NCBI RefSeq assembly: GCF_029392875.1
Contig: NZ_CP113946.1
Coordinates: 496,001-560,000 of the forward strand
Direction of reading: 5' to 3'
DNA length: 64,000 nt
Source of the DNA: Lactobacillus sp. ESL0677
Lineage (GTDB): Bacteria > Bacillota > Bacilli > Lactobacillales > Lactobacillaceae
This document shows, in pieces, positions 43,364-53,532 of this stretch (position 1 is its first letter; each line of letters opens with the position of its first letter). The position numbers and the translations under genes are program-made. The notes below the pieces were generated by a model. That model was given only the letters and a program-made list of their open reading frames with translations. It did no database searches and was not told the DNA's origin.

Positions 43364-44320
43364 TTGAAACAATTAAAACACAAAAAATTATGGCTTTCAT
43401 TAGTTACTGTGGTTTTATTGATCTGCCTAGTATTCACTGGTGCAGGCTTTTACTTCTTTAAAGTTGCCTGTGTTCCGGGACACAAGAGCTTTTTATCTTC
43501 TTCAAGTAAGGTAATTAAGAAGTCTGACCCGCTATATAAGCAAAAGACGTGGTTCAAGCAGGTTAAAAAAGAAAAATGGTATATGCAATCTGCCGATGAC
43601 AAGTATCGTCTAGATGCAAATTATATTCCTAGCAAAAATTCGCGTAAGACGGCGATTGTTTTGCCCGGCTACATGGATGTCAAGGAAAATATGGGCAAGT
43701 ACGATGCGCTTTTTCATGAGTTAGGCTACAATACGTTAACACCAGATCCGCGTGCTCAAGGCAAGAGCCGGGGAAAATATATTGGCTATGGCTGGGTTGA
43801 AAAGGCTGATGTCAAAAAGTGGATTAATCGGGTGCTTGCCAAGAACGGTCAAAATCAGCAAATCGTTGTTTTTGGTGTCAGCATGGGTGGTGCCACAACA
43901 ATGATGGTCAGTGGTTTGCAGCTGCCGAAGCAGGTTAAGGCGTTTGTTGAAGACTGTGGCTATACCAGTGTTAAGGACGAAATCGAGCATGAGGCTAAGG
44001 CGCTGTACAACATGCCAGCTTTTCCAAGGTTCCCATTAGTTGAAATTTTAAGTGGGATTAATCGCGTTAAAGTTGGTTATTTCCTTAAAGATGGGTCAAG
44101 CATTAACCAGTTGCAGCAAAATTACCGACCAATGTTGTTTATTCATGGCGGTAATGATACTTTTGTGCCAACTAAAATGGTTTACAGTAATTATCGCGCT
44201 ACTAAAGGCCTTAAAGAGCTTTGGGTTGCACCAAAGTCCAAACACGCTCATTCTTATGATGATCATCCTCAGGCCTATAAAGCTCATGTTAGCAAGTTTT
44301 TAGCGCAATACGTCAAATGA
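43364..44320 (+). CDS. Membrane-anchored alpha/beta hydrolase
   Basis: About 318 residues. An N-terminal hydrophobic helix (WLSLVTVVLLICLVFTG) anchors it outside. The nucleophile elbow is FGVSMGGATT (Ser), followed by FIHGGNDTFVP (Asp) and SKHAHSYDDHP (His). Likely an esterase or peptidase-like hydrolase at the cell surface. TTG 43364 is preferred; an in-frame TTG at 43340 lies too close to the -10 (TATACT at 43319-43324) to have a leader. Neither start has a strong ribosome site, so the exact N-terminus is uncertain. Confidence 0.86.
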   Translation: MKQLKHKKLWLSLVTVVLLICLVFTGAGFYFFKVACVPGHKSFLSSSSKVIKKSDPLYKQKTWFKQVKKEKWYMQSADDKYRLDANYIPSKNSRKTAIVLPGYMDVKENMGKYDALFHELGYNTLTPDPRAQGKSRGKYIGYGWVEKADVKKWINRVLAKNGQNQQIVVFGVSMGGATTMMVSGLQLPKQVKAFVEDCGYTSVKDEIEHEAKALYNMPAFPRFPLVEILSGINRVKVGYFLKDGSSINQLQQNYRPMLFIHGGNDTFVPTKMVYSNYRATKGLKELWVAPKSKHAHSYDDHPQAYKAHVSKFLAQYVK

Positions 44321-44331
44321 TATCTAGTATT

Positions 44332-44360
44332 TGCAAGCGTTTACAATAAATGGTATGATA
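44332..44360 (+). promoter_or_regulatory. Promoter overlapped by a catabolite response element (cre)
   Basis: TTGCAA (44332-44337) and TATGAT (44355-44360) are spaced 17 bases. TGCAAGCGTTTACA (44333-44346) matches the cre consensus TGWAAGCGYTWWCA at all but the third base and covers the -35. CcpA bound there should repress when glucose is plentiful. Confidence 0.65.
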
Positions 44361-44366
44361 ACTAAG

Positions 44367-44500
44367 TGGATAGTGTATCAGCAAAATTTAATCTCTTAAA
44401 TTGTATATTGTCAAAATGCTCTGCTAATAATAAAATAACAGTAGGAATAATATCTTATCCGCAAACAAAAACAGTTGCCGCTTAGCGACAACTGTTTTTT
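44367..44500 (+). ncRNA. Candidate CcpA-regulated small RNA
   Basis: Between the cre-overlapped promoter and a strong terminator (44467-44500) lie ~130 bases without a convincing gene. A 39-codon frame from GTG 44367 has no ribosome site and ends inside the terminator stem. The transcript would be short and stable. It could also be the leftover promoter of a lost sugar gene. Confidence 0.35.
44467..44500. terminator. Terminator shared with convergent rlmD
   Basis: AAAACAGTTGCCGC and GCGACAACTGTTTT pair around TTA, with T6 on the plus strand and T5 (then GTTTG) on the minus strand. Confidence 0.88.
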
Positions 44501-45878
44501 ATTTACGTAAGGTTAATTTGGCAATGCATTCGCATCGCGGTGTTTGTGGTAACATATCCACATTCTTGATTAAACGCACATCATAGGCTTCAGTTAGTAA
44601 AACAAGGTCTTGAGCCAAAGTTGATGGATTACAGGAAATGTAAACAAAGGTTTGTGGTTTAATCTTGAGCAGAGTTTTAATTAAACTTTTAGCCAGACCA
44701 GTTCTTGGTGGATCAACGATTAGGGCATCAATTGCTACGCCAGTTTCTTGCAAGTGTGGCAAAACTTTTTCGACACTGCCTTGAAGATAGTCGGCGTTTT
44801 TAATGTGGTTGAGCTCAACATTATGCTTGGCATCGTCAACGGCTTCAGGAATAGTTTCAATTCCGATGACTTGCTTTACTCGGTCAGCGGCTAGGATACC
44901 TAGGGTACCAACACCGCTATATGCGTCGATTAAAGTTTCATCTTCTCTGAGGTCTAAGAACTTCAATGCCTCGGAATACAAATTGGCTGTTTGCTGCGGA
45001 TTTAATTGGAAAAAGGCGCGTGGTGAAAGGGCGAATTTCTTACCTAAAATTTCTTCAATAATCTTATTTTTACCAGCAATTTTTTCGGTTTTATTACCCC
45101 AGACTTGTGGGTTGTGCCAGTCGGTCTCGTTTTGATAAACGCTAGCAACGTCAGGCAGGTTCATGATTTCTTTACTTAGTGGCAGTAAATTCTTGATTTC
45201 GTGACCAACCGTAATTAGGGTTACCTGAATTTCTTTAGTTGCCTCGGCTTCGCGAACAACGATGGTCTTTAAGCCCGGCGTATGTCTGTATGGATTAGCC
45301 ACAGCCACGTGCATCTTTTCAACCAAAGCCTTGATCTGCCGTTCAACCTTTTGCGTAGACTTACTTTGCGTTGGCATGACTGGTAAGTCATAAAGGTGGT
45401 GCGAGTTAGGAGCAAACAAACCTAAGTTGGTCTTGCCGTGGTCTTGTTCAATTTGGTATTGTGCTTTGTTACGGTAATGCCATTCGTCTGGTGCTGCAAT
45501 GGTCGGCTTAACCTTATATTTTTGGTAGCCACGGGGATGAAATTTTTCTAAAGCCTCGAGCACATTGTCCCGCTTAAATTCCAGTTGCTTAGGATAAGCC
45601 AAATGAGCTAATTCTAGGCCACCAATTGCTGGGTTAACGCCCTTAGGAAAGGCAACGCGGTCAGGACTTTGTTCTTTAATGCGGACGAGTTCTGCTTGAA
45701 GATAATGGGGAAAGTCCTTAATGATTTTGGCAACTACGACTTCACCCGGTAAAGCACCCGGAATAAAGATAATCTTCTTGCGGTAGTAGCCAATCCCCTC
45801 GCCGTTAATTCCAAGGCGTTTAATGGTGATAATGACGTCTTTTTCTTTTGCTTGTTTTTGTTTAAAATTTTTGCGCAT
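44499..45878 (-). CDS. rlmD: 23S rRNA (uracil-5-)-methyltransferase, complete second copy
   Basis: 459 residues. An N-terminal TRAM domain (KRLGINGEGIGYYRKKIIFI...) is followed by the Rossmann core DAYSGVGTLGILAADR, VDPPRTGL and catalytic YISCNPSTL, ending in LPQTPRCECIAKL. It makes m5U in 23S rRNA (or, in some relatives, tRNA). Paralogue of the truncated gene at the left edge; Gram-positive bacteria often carry two (RlmD and RlmCD-type), one of which may modify two sites. Monocistronic. Confidence 0.93.
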   Translation of the reverse strand: MRKNFKQKQAKEKDVIITIKRLGINGEGIGYYRKKIIFIPGALPGEVVVAKIIKDFPHYLQAELVRIKEQSPDRVAFPKGVNPAIGGLELAHLAYPKQLEFKRDNVLEALEKFHPRGYQKYKVKPTIAAPDEWHYRNKAQYQIEQDHGKTNLGLFAPNSHHLYDLPVMPTQSKSTQKVERQIKALVEKMHVAVANPYRHTPGLKTIVVREAEATKEIQVTLITVGHEIKNLLPLSKEIMNLPDVASVYQNETDWHNPQVWGNKTEKIAGKNKIIEEILGKKFALSPRAFFQLNPQQTANLYSEALKFLDLREDETLIDAYSGVGTLGILAADRVKQVIGIETIPEAVDDAKHNVELNHIKNADYLQGSVEKVLPHLQETGVAIDALIVDPPRTGLAKSLIKTLLKIKPQTFVYISCNPSTLAQDLVLLTEAYDVRLIKNVDMLPQTPRCECIAKLTLRK

Positions 45879-46009
45879 AATGTTCTTTCTACAATAAATA
45901 ATTAACTGTTAATTATTTATTGTACTCCTCAGAAAAAGTTTTTAGCAAGAAACACGAAAATTTGCTAGCATATAAAGGTAAGGTAAAGAGTTAGAAAGGT
46001 GAAGCCAAA

Positions 46010-46825
46010 ATGCCAATTATTACGAAAGTCAGCAGTCAAAAACGACCGGGACGCTATAATATTTTTCTCGATGGGCAGTATGCTTTTTCAGCTAGTGAAC
46101 AAACAGTTGCCGAATTTATGTTATTAAAGGGTCAGGAGTTAACGCCGGACGAATTAGCAGCAGTTAAAAAGTTTGATGTGAGCAGTAAGGCAACGGCGCT
46201 AGCTTCAAATTATCTCAGTTACCAAGCACGGACTGTTTATGAGGTCTTACAGTATTTACAAAAGCATGGCATTGAGGACGAGGCCGCACAAAATGCGGTG
46301 AGCCAGTTAAGTGCGATGGGTTTTTTGGATGATCGTAAATACGTTACTTTATCAATTAAACAGAGCCTGCGTAGCGGCACTGACGGACCATTGACGTTAA
46401 CGCGCAAGTTGACCCAGAAGGGAATTGATCCGGCAATTGTTCAAGAAAAATTAGCAGAAGTGGCAGATAAGGACTGGCTGGACACGGGATTGCGCGTACT
46501 AAAATCCTTAAAAAGTCAGGTTGGCAAGGTCTCCGAGCGTGAATTAAACCGTAAAATGAACTCAAAGTTGTTGAGTCACGGCTTTTCTAGCAGCATTGCC
46601 AGTTTGGTCGTTGCAGAAGCTGACATGAGGCCAGACGCTGATGCCCAAGTTGAGGCGCTTAAAAAACAGGGCGTTAAAGCCTATAAGCGTTTTCGTCGGC
46701 TGCCAGAAAGCGAGCGCGAACATAAAATCCGCAATTATCTGTTTACTCATGGCTTTGCCAGCAACGAAATTGACGCGTTTTTAGCCGGTGAGATTATTCC
46801 GCTGGACGAATTAGCCGAATACTAG
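46010..46825 (+). CDS. recX: RecX, regulator of RecA
   Basis: 271 residues, usual for firmicute RecX. Rich in helix-repeat segments typical of the family, such as YLSYQARTVYEVLQYLQKHG and AMGFLDDRKYVTLSIKQSL. RecX binds the RecA filament and limits its activity. AGAAAGG precedes the ATG. Its stop is 10 bases from the next gene. Confidence 0.92.
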   Translation: MPIITKVSSQKRPGRYNIFLDGQYAFSASEQTVAEFMLLKGQELTPDELAAVKKFDVSSKATALASNYLSYQARTVYEVLQYLQKHGIEDEAAQNAVSQLSAMGFLDDRKYVTLSIKQSLRSGTDGPLTLTRKLTQKGIDPAIVQEKLAEVADKDWLDTGLRVLKSLKSQVGKVSERELNRKMNSKLLSHGFSSSIASLVVAEADMRPDADAQVEALKKQGVKAYKRFRRLPESEREHKIRNYLFTHGFASNEIDAFLAGEIIPLDELAEY

Positions 46826-46835
46826 GAGGATTATA

Positions 46836-47315
46836 ATGAAACAAGCACAAGAAGAATTAACTTTTGTCGGTAGACCTTTCCCAGATGCGATGATGGATCA
46901 GGAGAAGTCCTTTTCGGGTTGCAATTTAGAGATGGAAAACAATGCGGTTTTCCAGAAATTTTTGAAAGGCAATCATTTAACAAGTAAGCGGAGCAGCTTA
47001 GTGGTGTTTGGCCCGGAAAATTTCATGTATTGGTATGGTGTCATTGCACCTAAAGAAATTGAAATACCAGCTGGCTTAATGAAGTTTGTCTTGCCGCAAA
47101 CTCAGGTAGCTCGAGTTGAATTACCACAGCAAAGTCTTGCCTTTTTCAATCAGCCACTTAACTTCGTCTTACCCGAATTAATTGGCAAGGTAACTGATGC
47201 GGGAATTCAGGTATATGAAAATATGGGTGATAGTGCCACACCATATATCTTGCAAAGTTTAGATTTAGATACAAAAAAACTGTCCCAAGATCTGTATCTT
47301 GAAGACAGTAAATAA
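46836..47315 (+). CDS. Conserved hypothetical protein (possibly GyrI-like fold)
   Basis: 159 residues with AGGAGG upstream, cotranscribed with recX. Aromatic-rich strands such as FGPENFMYWYGVIAP and QVARVELPQQSLAFFNQP have the rhythm of GyrI-like small-molecule binding domains, but this is a weak visual resemblance. No other assignment is possible. Its last codons also form a minus-strand terminator. Confidence 0.75.
   Translation: MKQAQEELTFVGRPFPDAMMDQEKSFSGCNLEMENNAVFQKFLKGNHLTSKRSSLVVFGPENFMYWYGVIAPKEIEIPAGLMKFVLPQTQVARVELPQQSLAFFNQPLNFVLPELIGKVTDAGIQVYENMGDSATPYILQSLDLDTKKLSQDLYLEDSK
47273..47309 (-). terminator. Minus-strand terminator inside the coding end of the previous gene
   Basis: Reading the minus strand, ACTGTC...AAGAT and ATCTT...GACAGT form a stem followed by T7. 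It ends the convergent membrane protein gene, whose stop abuts the plus-strand stop. Confidence 0.7.
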
Positions 47316-47777
47316 TTAATGTTGTTTGGGGTCGATTGATAGGTTGTCGTATTCGACATATGCCCCAAGACAAGTTGACAGTAACATAACCAAAAAGACA
47401 ATGCCAACGGATTTACCAACAATCTGGTCGAGTGTGAGGCAATTACGGACTAAAAAGGTTGCCGTAAAGCAAAGGATAAAGTCCAGCACCATGTTGGCAA
47501 ATAAAAGAAGATAGCGCCGTCTGATACTGAAGAAGCGCAATAATTGTTTAAAGAAGCCGTCATCAACGGAGATTGCCAATAGATCAACTGGGCGCTGGAT
47601 TGTTGCCTTGATGGCAAACATGATTGTGGCGCCAACTAGTGCGCCAATGGTAGTTCTGAATAAGTCGGCCGAATGCAGCACTAGAGCATCATAGCCAATA
47701 CCGATAATCAGTAGACTACATAAGTAGGGAATTAGCAATAAAAACGTAAAAACAAGTAGAACGTGACTTTTTTTCAT
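47316..47777 (-). CDS. Small membrane protein, unknown
   Basis: 153 residues with four hydrophobic segments (~8-27, 38-58, 88-108, 120-142). AGGTTAAT precedes the ATG. Not recognised. The stop abuts the stop of the convergent gene, without spacing. Confidence 0.7.
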   Translation of the reverse strand: MKKSHVLLVFTFLLLIPYLCSLLIIGIGYDALVLHSADLFRTTIGALVGATIMFAIKATIQRPVDLLAISVDDGFFKQLLRFFSIRRRYLLLFANMVLDFILCFTATFLVRNCLTLDQIVGKSVGIVFLVMLLSTCLGAYVEYDNLSIDPKQH

Positions 47778-47878
47778 TAAATTAACCTCGTTTCTTACGT
47801 GCTATTCTAACATATCGCGAGCTTACATGATATAATGTTATTATTTATGTTGGTGTTTTAAGAAAGAGAGCAAAAATT

Positions 47879-48748
47879 ATGACTAGCGACCCTGCCAAGG
47901 GGAATTTATTTAAGCGAATTAAAAATAAATTTTCCCCTGCAAGCGATGAAGAAACCAAAGAACATTTAGCCACGGAAATTATGACACTGCGTGAGCACAA
48001 TAAAATTAGTGAAACGGAATGTTCCATGCTAAATAATGCTTTGGATTTTCAAGGGCGGATGGTCCGCGAAGTAATGGTTCCGCGGATTGACGCGTATATG
48101 GTGGATTGCTGTGATAGCTTTCAGGATAATCTTGACGACATTTTGCGTGAGCCTTATTCACGCATTCCTGTGTACAAGCAGGATAAGGATAAAATTATCG
48201 GTGTCATCCATATTCGGACGGTGCTGCGGAAGGCGCGAGAAAAGGGTTTTGACAATATCGATTATGAAGATGTGATGAACCCGCCGCTATTTGCACCAGA
48301 AACAACCGATTTAAGTGAATTACTAGTTGAAATGCAGCAGACGCAGCAGCAACTAGCTATTTTGACGGACGAATACGGCGGCGTGGTTGGCATTGCTACA
48401 ATTGAAGACTTAATTGAAGAAATTGTGGGTAATATTGATGATGAAGTCGATCATGCTGAGGTCTTATTCAATCAAATTGGCCCTAATAAATACGTCATTT
48501 ATGGTAAGATGCCGCTAGTAGACTTTAATGAACAGTTTGGCACTAACCTTGAAATGGAAGATGTCGATACAATTGCCGGTTTTATGATTACTAAGCTAGG
48601 AATTATTCCGGCCAAGGGTGAAAAGTTATCGGTTAAGCTTGATAACGGCATGGTATTGACAACTAGAAGAATGATGCGGTCACGGCTTATGACGGTGTTA
48701 TTAACAATTCCAGAAGAAAAACAACAGGAAGAAGAACAAGATAATTAA
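47879..48748 (+). CDS. CBS-domain / CorC-HlyC family protein
   Basis: 289 residues, soluble. A CBS pair ([14 protein letters not shown] ... [16 protein letters not shown], ~60-185) is followed by a CorC_HlyC domain (~200-285). This is the short TlyC/YhdP-like type without the membrane DUF21 domain; such proteins are linked to Mg/Co homeostasis, formerly called hemolysins. AGAAAGAG precedes the ATG. The stop overlaps prfC by one base. Confidence 0.9.
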   Translation: MTSDPAKGNLFKRIKNKFSPASDEETKEHLATEIMTLREHNKISETECSMLNNALDFQGRMVREVMVPRIDAYMVDCCDSFQDNLDDILREPYSRIPVYKQDKDKIIGVIHIRTVLRKAREKGFDNIDYEDVMNPPLFAPETTDLSELLVEMQQTQQQLAILTDEYGGVVGIATIEDLIEEIVGNIDDEVDHAEVLFNQIGPNKYVIYGKMPLVDFNEQFGTNLEMEDVDTIAGFMITKLGIIPAKGEKLSVKLDNGMVLTTRRMMRSRLMTVLLTIPEEKQQEEEQDN

Positions 48749-50319
48749 TGAGTAAAGAACTTTTAGATAAAGTAAAAAGAAGAAGAACATTTGCAATTAT
48801 CTCGCACCCCGATGCTGGGAAGACGACGATTACGGAGCAAATGCTTCTTTTTGGTGGGGTAATTCGTAGTGCCGGAACGGTTAAGGCACGTAAAACCGGA
48901 CATTATGCCACCAGTGATTGGATGGAAATTGAAAAGCAGCGTGGGATTTCAGTTACCAGTTCCGTGATGCAGTTTGAATATCAGGGCAAGCGTATTAACA
49001 TCCTTGATACTCCAGGACACCAAGACTTCTCAGAAGATACTTATCGAACCTTAATGGCCGTAGACTCGGCTGTGATGGTAATTGACTCCGCTAAGGGGAT
49101 TGAGCCGCAGACCAAGAAGCTGTTTAAGGTTGTTAAGCAGCGCGGTATTCCTATCTTTACCTTTATGAACAAGTTGGATCGTGATGGCCGCCCGCCACTA
49201 GACTTAATTGCGGAGTTAGAAGATTTACTTGGGATTGAAGGTGTTGCGATGAACTGGCCGATTGGGTCAGGACAAACGCTGCAGGGACTGTATGATATTG
49301 CTAATAATCAAGTGGAATTGTACCGCAAGGATGGCGAAGACCGTTTTTTGCCTTTAGATAAAGATGGTAAATTGCCGGTAAGTGAACCATTTAGTCAAAA
49401 TCCACAATTTCAAGATACCTTGGATGAAATTGACTTAATTAAGGAAGCGGGCAATACCTTTGACCTTGATAAGATCATCAAGGGTGACCAGACACCAGTT
49501 TTCTTTGGCTCGGCTTTAACTAATTTTGGTGTGGAAACTTTCTTAAAGAGCTTTGTCCAATTAGCACCAGCTCCTGAGAGCCACGTAGTTAACGGGGATG
49601 AAGAATTAAGTCCTGATGATTCTGAATTTTCTGGCTTTGTCTTTAAAATTCAGGCTAATATGAACCCGCATCACCGTGACCGAATTGCCTTCGTTAGAGT
49701 TGGCAGTGGTGAGTTCAAAAAAGGACTTGATGTTACTTTAGCTCGAACTGATAAGCCAATCCGTTTAAATAACGCGACTGAATTTATGTCTAGCGAACGT
49801 GTACAAGTTACAGATGCCGTTGCTGGTGACATTGTTGGGTTATATGATACTGGTAATTTCCAAATTGGCGATAGTATCTACGCTGGTAAACGTAAAGTTG
49901 TGTATCCAGCGCTACCTGAATTTACGCCAGAATTGTTTGTGCGCGTTACTGCTAAAAACGTGATGAAGCAAAAGTCATTCCACAAGGGAATGACACAGCT
50001 GGTTCAAGAAGGAGCCATTCAGCTTTACCGTAATTACCAGACCGATGAGTATATTTTAGGTGCCGTTGGTCAACTGCAATTTGAGGTCTTCAAGTTTAGA
50101 ATGAAGAATGAATATAATTCAGATGTAGAAATGACGAGCATTGGTCGCCGAGTTGCTCGCTGGATTGATCCTGATCAGCTTGATCCGGCAATGTCGAACA
50201 GCCGTAACTTGCTTGTTAAGGACCGTTACGATCAACCGCTCTTCTTATTTGAAAATCAATTTGCGGAACGCTTCTTTAAAGACAAGTATCCTGATGTTAA
50301 ATTAACTGAAAAACTGTAA
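48748..50319 (+). CDS. prfC: Peptide chain release factor 3
   Basis: 523 residues. GTPase motifs [11 protein letters not shown] (G1), RGISVTSS (G2), DTPGHQDF (G3), NKLDRDGR (G4) lie in the first 150 residues; the translational-factor domains follow. RF3 releases RF1/RF2 from the ribosome after termination. Translationally coupled to the CBS protein (TAATG). Confidence 0.96.
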   Translation: MSKELLDKVKRRRTFAIISHPDAGKTTITEQMLLFGGVIRSAGTVKARKTGHYATSDWMEIEKQRGISVTSSVMQFEYQGKRINILDTPGHQDFSEDTYRTLMAVDSAVMVIDSAKGIEPQTKKLFKVVKQRGIPIFTFMNKLDRDGRPPLDLIAELEDLLGIEGVAMNWPIGSGQTLQGLYDIANNQVELYRKDGEDRFLPLDKDGKLPVSEPFSQNPQFQDTLDEIDLIKEAGNTFDLDKIIKGDQTPVFFGSALTNFGVETFLKSFVQLAPAPESHVVNGDEELSPDDSEFSGFVFKIQANMNPHHRDRIAFVRVGSGEFKKGLDVTLARTDKPIRLNNATEFMSSERVQVTDAVAGDIVGLYDTGNFQIGDSIYAGKRKVVYPALPEFTPELFVRVTAKNVMKQKSFHKGMTQLVQEGAIQLYRNYQTDEYILGAVGQLQFEVFKFRMKNEYNSDVEMTSIGRRVARWIDPDQLDPAMSNSRNLLVKDRYDQPLFLFENQFAERFFKDKYPDVKLTEKL

Positions 50320-50324
50320 AAGCA

Positions 50325-50357
50325 AAAAATGGTTGGCAATTAATGCCAACCATTTTT
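50325..50357. terminator. Terminator after prfC
   Basis: AAATGGTTGGCA and TGCCAACCATTT pair around a 5-base loop, then T5. It also covers the stop of the convergent small gene. Confidence 0.87.
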
Positions 50358-50621
50358 CTTACGCTCTAATTTTTCCTGTTTGTGCCGTTTGATTTTATCC
50401 TTGATGTCTAATATTATGCAGATTGAAAAGTAAATAGCGAGAACAACAAAAGTAACGAAAATTGCTTTGGCAAAAATGCCAAAATTTGTCATGACGGTCC
50501 AGATTAAAAAGCAAATATAAATTGACGAAATAACACCAACAATTCTGCCAATCTTGCGGTCGAGGCTAATCAGATGAAATAATTTACCATCATTTAAATC
50601 TTCTAATTTTTTCTTTTTCAT
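50340..50621 (-). CDS. Small membrane protein, unknown
   Basis: 93 residues with two hydrophobic helices (~28-45 and ~52-70) flanked by charged ends (MKKKKLEDLND at the N-terminus, HKQEKLERKK at the C-terminus). Not recognised. A weak ribosome site precedes the ATG. Its stop lies within the prfC terminator. Confidence 0.65.
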   Translation of the reverse strand: MKKKKLEDLNDGKLFHLISLDRKIGRIVGVISSIYICFLIWTVMTNFGIFAKAIFVTFVVLAIYFSICIILDIKDKIKRHKQEKLERKKNGWH

Positions 50622-50718
50622 TTGTCATTACCCATATTTAAATTTATTTTAAAATTAAAATAATATTAGCATTATTTATGATGATTGTTAATTAAATCTT
50701 TTGATAATTTTAAGCAAA

Positions 50719-50751
50719 TAAAAAAGCACTTTAAGAATTACCTTAAAGTGC
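50719..50751 (-). terminator. Terminator for the DUF1827-like gene
   Basis: On the minus strand GCACTTTAAG and CTTAAAGTGC pair around 6 bases, followed by T5. Confidence 0.8.
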
Positions 50752-50772
50752 CTAAAACTAGCAATGGTTATC

Positions 50773-51054
50773 TTACTTATCAACGTGAATTTCGACCACG
50801 CGTTGACTTTTATCAAAGGTTACTAAGTATGAGGGGTCACGTTCTTTAATCAAGCGTTTGATAATGAACTCAACTTCATCCTTGCGCACGCGGCGATCGT
50901 GATTTTCGATAGCAATTCCGATTGCCTTGTCGCTTTCGGTATAAACAACAGAAGTATTACCCAAAGAGTAAACTTTGACATAGTTAACATCAGTTGAGTT
51001 AAGCTGACTGTGTACTAAATCCCGATAACTATTGGTTACATCTATTAAATGCAT
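50773..51054 (-). CDS. DUF1827-family protein
   Basis: 93 residues starting MHLIDVTNSYRDLV. VVYTESDKAIGIAIENHDRR and VEFIIKRLI resemble DUF1827 of lactobacilli and enterococci, a small cytosolic alpha/beta protein of unknown role that is often next to clpE-type genes. ATG 51054 is preferred because GGGTG lies 6 bases upstream; a GTG three codons earlier is possible. Confidence 0.78.
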   Translation of the reverse strand: MHLIDVTNSYRDLVHSQLNSTDVNYVKVYSLGNTSVVYTESDKAIGIAIENHDRRVRKDEVEFIIKRLIKERDPSYLVTFDKSQRVVEIHVDK

Positions 51055-51123
51055 GGATTTCACCCGTTTCTTGTAGTAGTTTTGTCAACTCTAGTATAAC
51101 GCTAATTTGTTGTTTTTTCTCTA

Positions 51124-51165
51124 AATAAAAGCATGATTATTGTAATTTTAAATAATCATGCTTTT
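51124..51165 (-). terminator. Terminator after clpE
   Basis: AAAAGCATGATTATT and AATAATCATGCTTTT pair around 9 bases; on the minus strand it is followed by TATTT. It separates clpE from the DUF1827-like gene. Confidence 0.8.
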
Positions 51166-51177
51166 GATGTATTTTAG

Positions 51178-53370
51178 TTAAAGTTCAGTATCTGGAGTAG
51201 TTGCTGGGGCAGGCTCTACTTGTCCATTAATCACAATGTGACCATCGGCAACACTTGCAGTTAGGTTTTTGGCATCTGGATGATCAAGCTTGAAGTCAGC
51301 CACGCGATCTTCAATTTCTTCTTGAATAGTTCTGCGCAAAGGCCGTGCACCCATTGCTGGATTGTAGCCATCTTCGACTAATTTCTTCTTGGCATCATCA
51401 GTTACTGTAATTTGCAAGCCTTGATTTTTGACCATATTGTTGGTTTCATCAAGCATCAAGTTAACAATCTTAACGAGGTCGTCCTTTGATAATTCGTTGA
51501 ATTCAATAACGTCATCAAGCCGATTCAGAAATTCAGGCTTGAAGAATTGACTCATGGAGCCTCTAGCCGAATCTTTTTCTTCGTCGGTATTTTCAGCCGC
51601 AAACCCAACACTGGTATTTTTAATTCCCTGACCAGCATTGGAAGTCATAATGATGATTGTGTCTTTAAAGGAAACAGTCCGTCCTTGTGAGTCGGTTAGC
51701 CGGCCGTCGTCCAAGATTTGCAAGAACAAGTTCATTACCGACGGGTCAGCCTTTTCGATTTCATCGAGTAAAATCAGGCTGTAAGGGTGACGGCGTACTT
51801 GTTCGGTTAATTGTCCAGCTTCTTCATAGCCGACATAACCAGGAGCAGAACCGATTAATTTGGAAACAGAATAGGATTCCATAAATTCCGACATATCAAA
51901 GCGAATCATGGCGTTTTCTGACCCAAACATTTGCTTAGCTAATTGCTTAGCTAATTCTGTCTTACCGACCCCAGTTGGACCAACAAAGAGGAAGGAACCA
52001 ATTGGACGACCAGACTTATTAAAGCCGATTCGGTTGCGGCGGATTGCGCGAGCAACTTTATCAACAGCTTGGTCTTGACCGATAACGTGGGCCTTTAAAG
52101 TTGGCGCCAAGTTTTGCAACTGGTTTTCCTCTTGCTTTTGCAAATCGCCAACAGGAATACCAGTTTTTTCTTCAACGATTTTATTCATAATTTTGCTGGT
52201 AATAATCGGGGATTTATCGGGATCAATCTTTTGATCCTTCACTTTGTTGTACTTTTCGATTTGGTCGCGGTAATATGCGGCCTTTTCGTAGTCTTCGTTT
52301 TTTAGTGATTCCTGCTTCAATTGTTGAGCAGCAGCGATTCGTTCTTTAATCTTATCTTTATCAACGTAAGGAATGGTCAGATTCATTCTTGAACCAGCCT
52401 CATCAAGTAGGTCGATGGCCTTATCAGGCAAGAAACGATCTTGAATATAACGCTCAGACAGTTCGGCCGCTGCTTTAATTGCATCGTCTGTGTAGTGAAC
52501 GTGGTGGTAATCTTCGTAGCGCTTTTGGATACCTTGCAAAATGCGAATGGTTTCGGCAACTGATGGTTCCTTGACGTCAACAGGTTGGAAGCGGCGGGCT
52601 AAAGCCGAATCCTTTTCGATTTCACGGTATTCTTTTAACGTAGTTGCGCCGACTAATTGCAGATCGCCGCGGGCAAGGGCAGGCTTAATAATATTACCAG
52701 CGTCCATTCCGCCTTCTGCGTTCCCAGCACCGACAATTTCGTGAATCTCATCAATGAACAAAATAATGTCGTCATGTTGTTGCAATTCTTTAATCAGCTG
52801 TTGCATTCGCTGCTCAAACTGACCACGAATACCGGTTCCTTGGACAAGTGAAACGACGTTTAGTGAAATAATTCGCTTGTCTTGTAATTTAGCAGGTACC
52901 GAACCATCGACGATTTGTTGGGCGAGGCCTTCGACAACTGCTGTCTTACCAACGCCGGCTTCACCAATTAGGACCGGATTATTTTTAGTTCTCCTATTTA
53001 AAATCTCGATTACCCGAGCAATTTCCTTATCGCGACCAATCACTGGGTCAATTTTGCCCTTTTTAGCTAATGCCGTTAGGTCAGTGCCGTATTGGTCAAG
53101 TAATGAACGACCACCATTATTGCCGCCGTTAGCTCTTTGCGGCTGTCCTTGATTAGCGTTGTTAAATGCAGCGTTATTACCGTTCATGCTATTAAATAAG
53201 TCATCAAAGTCTCCGAAGAAACCGTTGTTGTCATTATTCATATTAATATTTCCTTGTTGTTTAAGTTCTTGATAACATTGTCCACATAAATTAATTTCGC
53301 GACTTTGGCCATTAACCTTAGCATAAAGGTGAATGGAAGCAGGCCGCTTTTGACAGTTTTGACAAAGCAA
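51178..53370 (-). CDS. clpE: ATP-dependent Clp protease ATPase subunit ClpE
   Basis: 730 residues. An N-terminal zinc finger (CQNCQKRP ... CGQC, first 35 residues) marks ClpE rather than ClpC. An Asn-rich linker follows, then AAA+ module 1 (GEAGVGKT Walker A), a UVR-like coiled-coil insert (~350-400), and AAA+ module 2 (GPTGVGKTE). It unfolds misfolded proteins for ClpP and is a stress protein. TTG start, GAAAGGCGG upstream. The promoter region has a CIRCE operator, so HrcA control is expected. Confidence 0.95.
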   Translation of the reverse strand: MLCQNCQKRPASIHLYAKVNGQSREINLCGQCYQELKQQGNINMNNDNNGFFGDFDDLFNSMNGNNAAFNNANQGQPQRANGGNNGGRSLLDQYGTDLTALAKKGKIDPVIGRDKEIARVIEILNRRTKNNPVLIGEAGVGKTAVVEGLAQQIVDGSVPAKLQDKRIISLNVVSLVQGTGIRGQFEQRMQQLIKELQQHDDIILFIDEIHEIVGAGNAEGGMDAGNIIKPALARGDLQLVGATTLKEYREIEKDSALARRFQPVDVKEPSVAETIRILQGIQKRYEDYHHVHYTDDAIKAAAELSERYIQDRFLPDKAIDLLDEAGSRMNLTIPYVDKDKIKERIAAAQQLKQESLKNEDYEKAAYYRDQIEKYNKVKDQKIDPDKSPIITSKIMNKIVEEKTGIPVGDLQKQEENQLQNLAPTLKAHVIGQDQAVDKVARAIRRNRIGFNKSGRPIGSFLFVGPTGVGKTELAKQLAKQMFGSENAMIRFDMSEFMESYSVSKLIGSAPGYVGYEEAGQLTEQVRRHPYSLILLDEIEKADPSVMNLFLQILDDGRLTDSQGRTVSFKDTIIIMTSNAGQGIKNTSVGFAAENTDEEKDSARGSMSQFFKPEFLNRLDDVIEFNELSKDDLVKIVNLMLDETNNMVKNQGLQITVTDDAKKKLVEDGYNPAMGARPLRRTIQEEIEDRVADFKLDHPDAKNLTASVADGHIVINGQVEPAPATTPDTEL

Positions 53371-53413
53371 TTATACTTACCGCCTTTCATTTCAAGTTTA
53401 CTAAATTATATAA

Positions 53414-53440
53414 TTAGCACTCTCAATAATCAAGTGCTAA
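53414..53440 (-). promoter_or_regulatory. CIRCE operator (HrcA site) of clpE
   Basis: TTAGCACTC-N9-AAGTGCTAA matches the CIRCE consensus TTAGCACTC-N9-GAGTGCTAA with one mismatch. It starts 44 bases upstream of the clpE start. No CtsR-type direct repeat (GGTCAAA) is seen nearby. Confidence 0.88.
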
Positions 53441-53532
53441 AACTCAAAAACTTATTTTTTGTAAGTTCAATAAATATGTTAGAATAACAGTGGTCATTAA
53501 GTAAAAAAGACAAAAAAGACGGTGATATTTTA

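Noticed and set aside
44367..44486. 39-codon reading frame downstream of the cre promoter
   Set aside because: No ribosome site, GTG start and a stop inside the terminator stem.
52877..53152. Long open frame antisense to clpE
   Set aside because: Shadow of the strongly conserved AAA+ coding sequence; no ribosome site.
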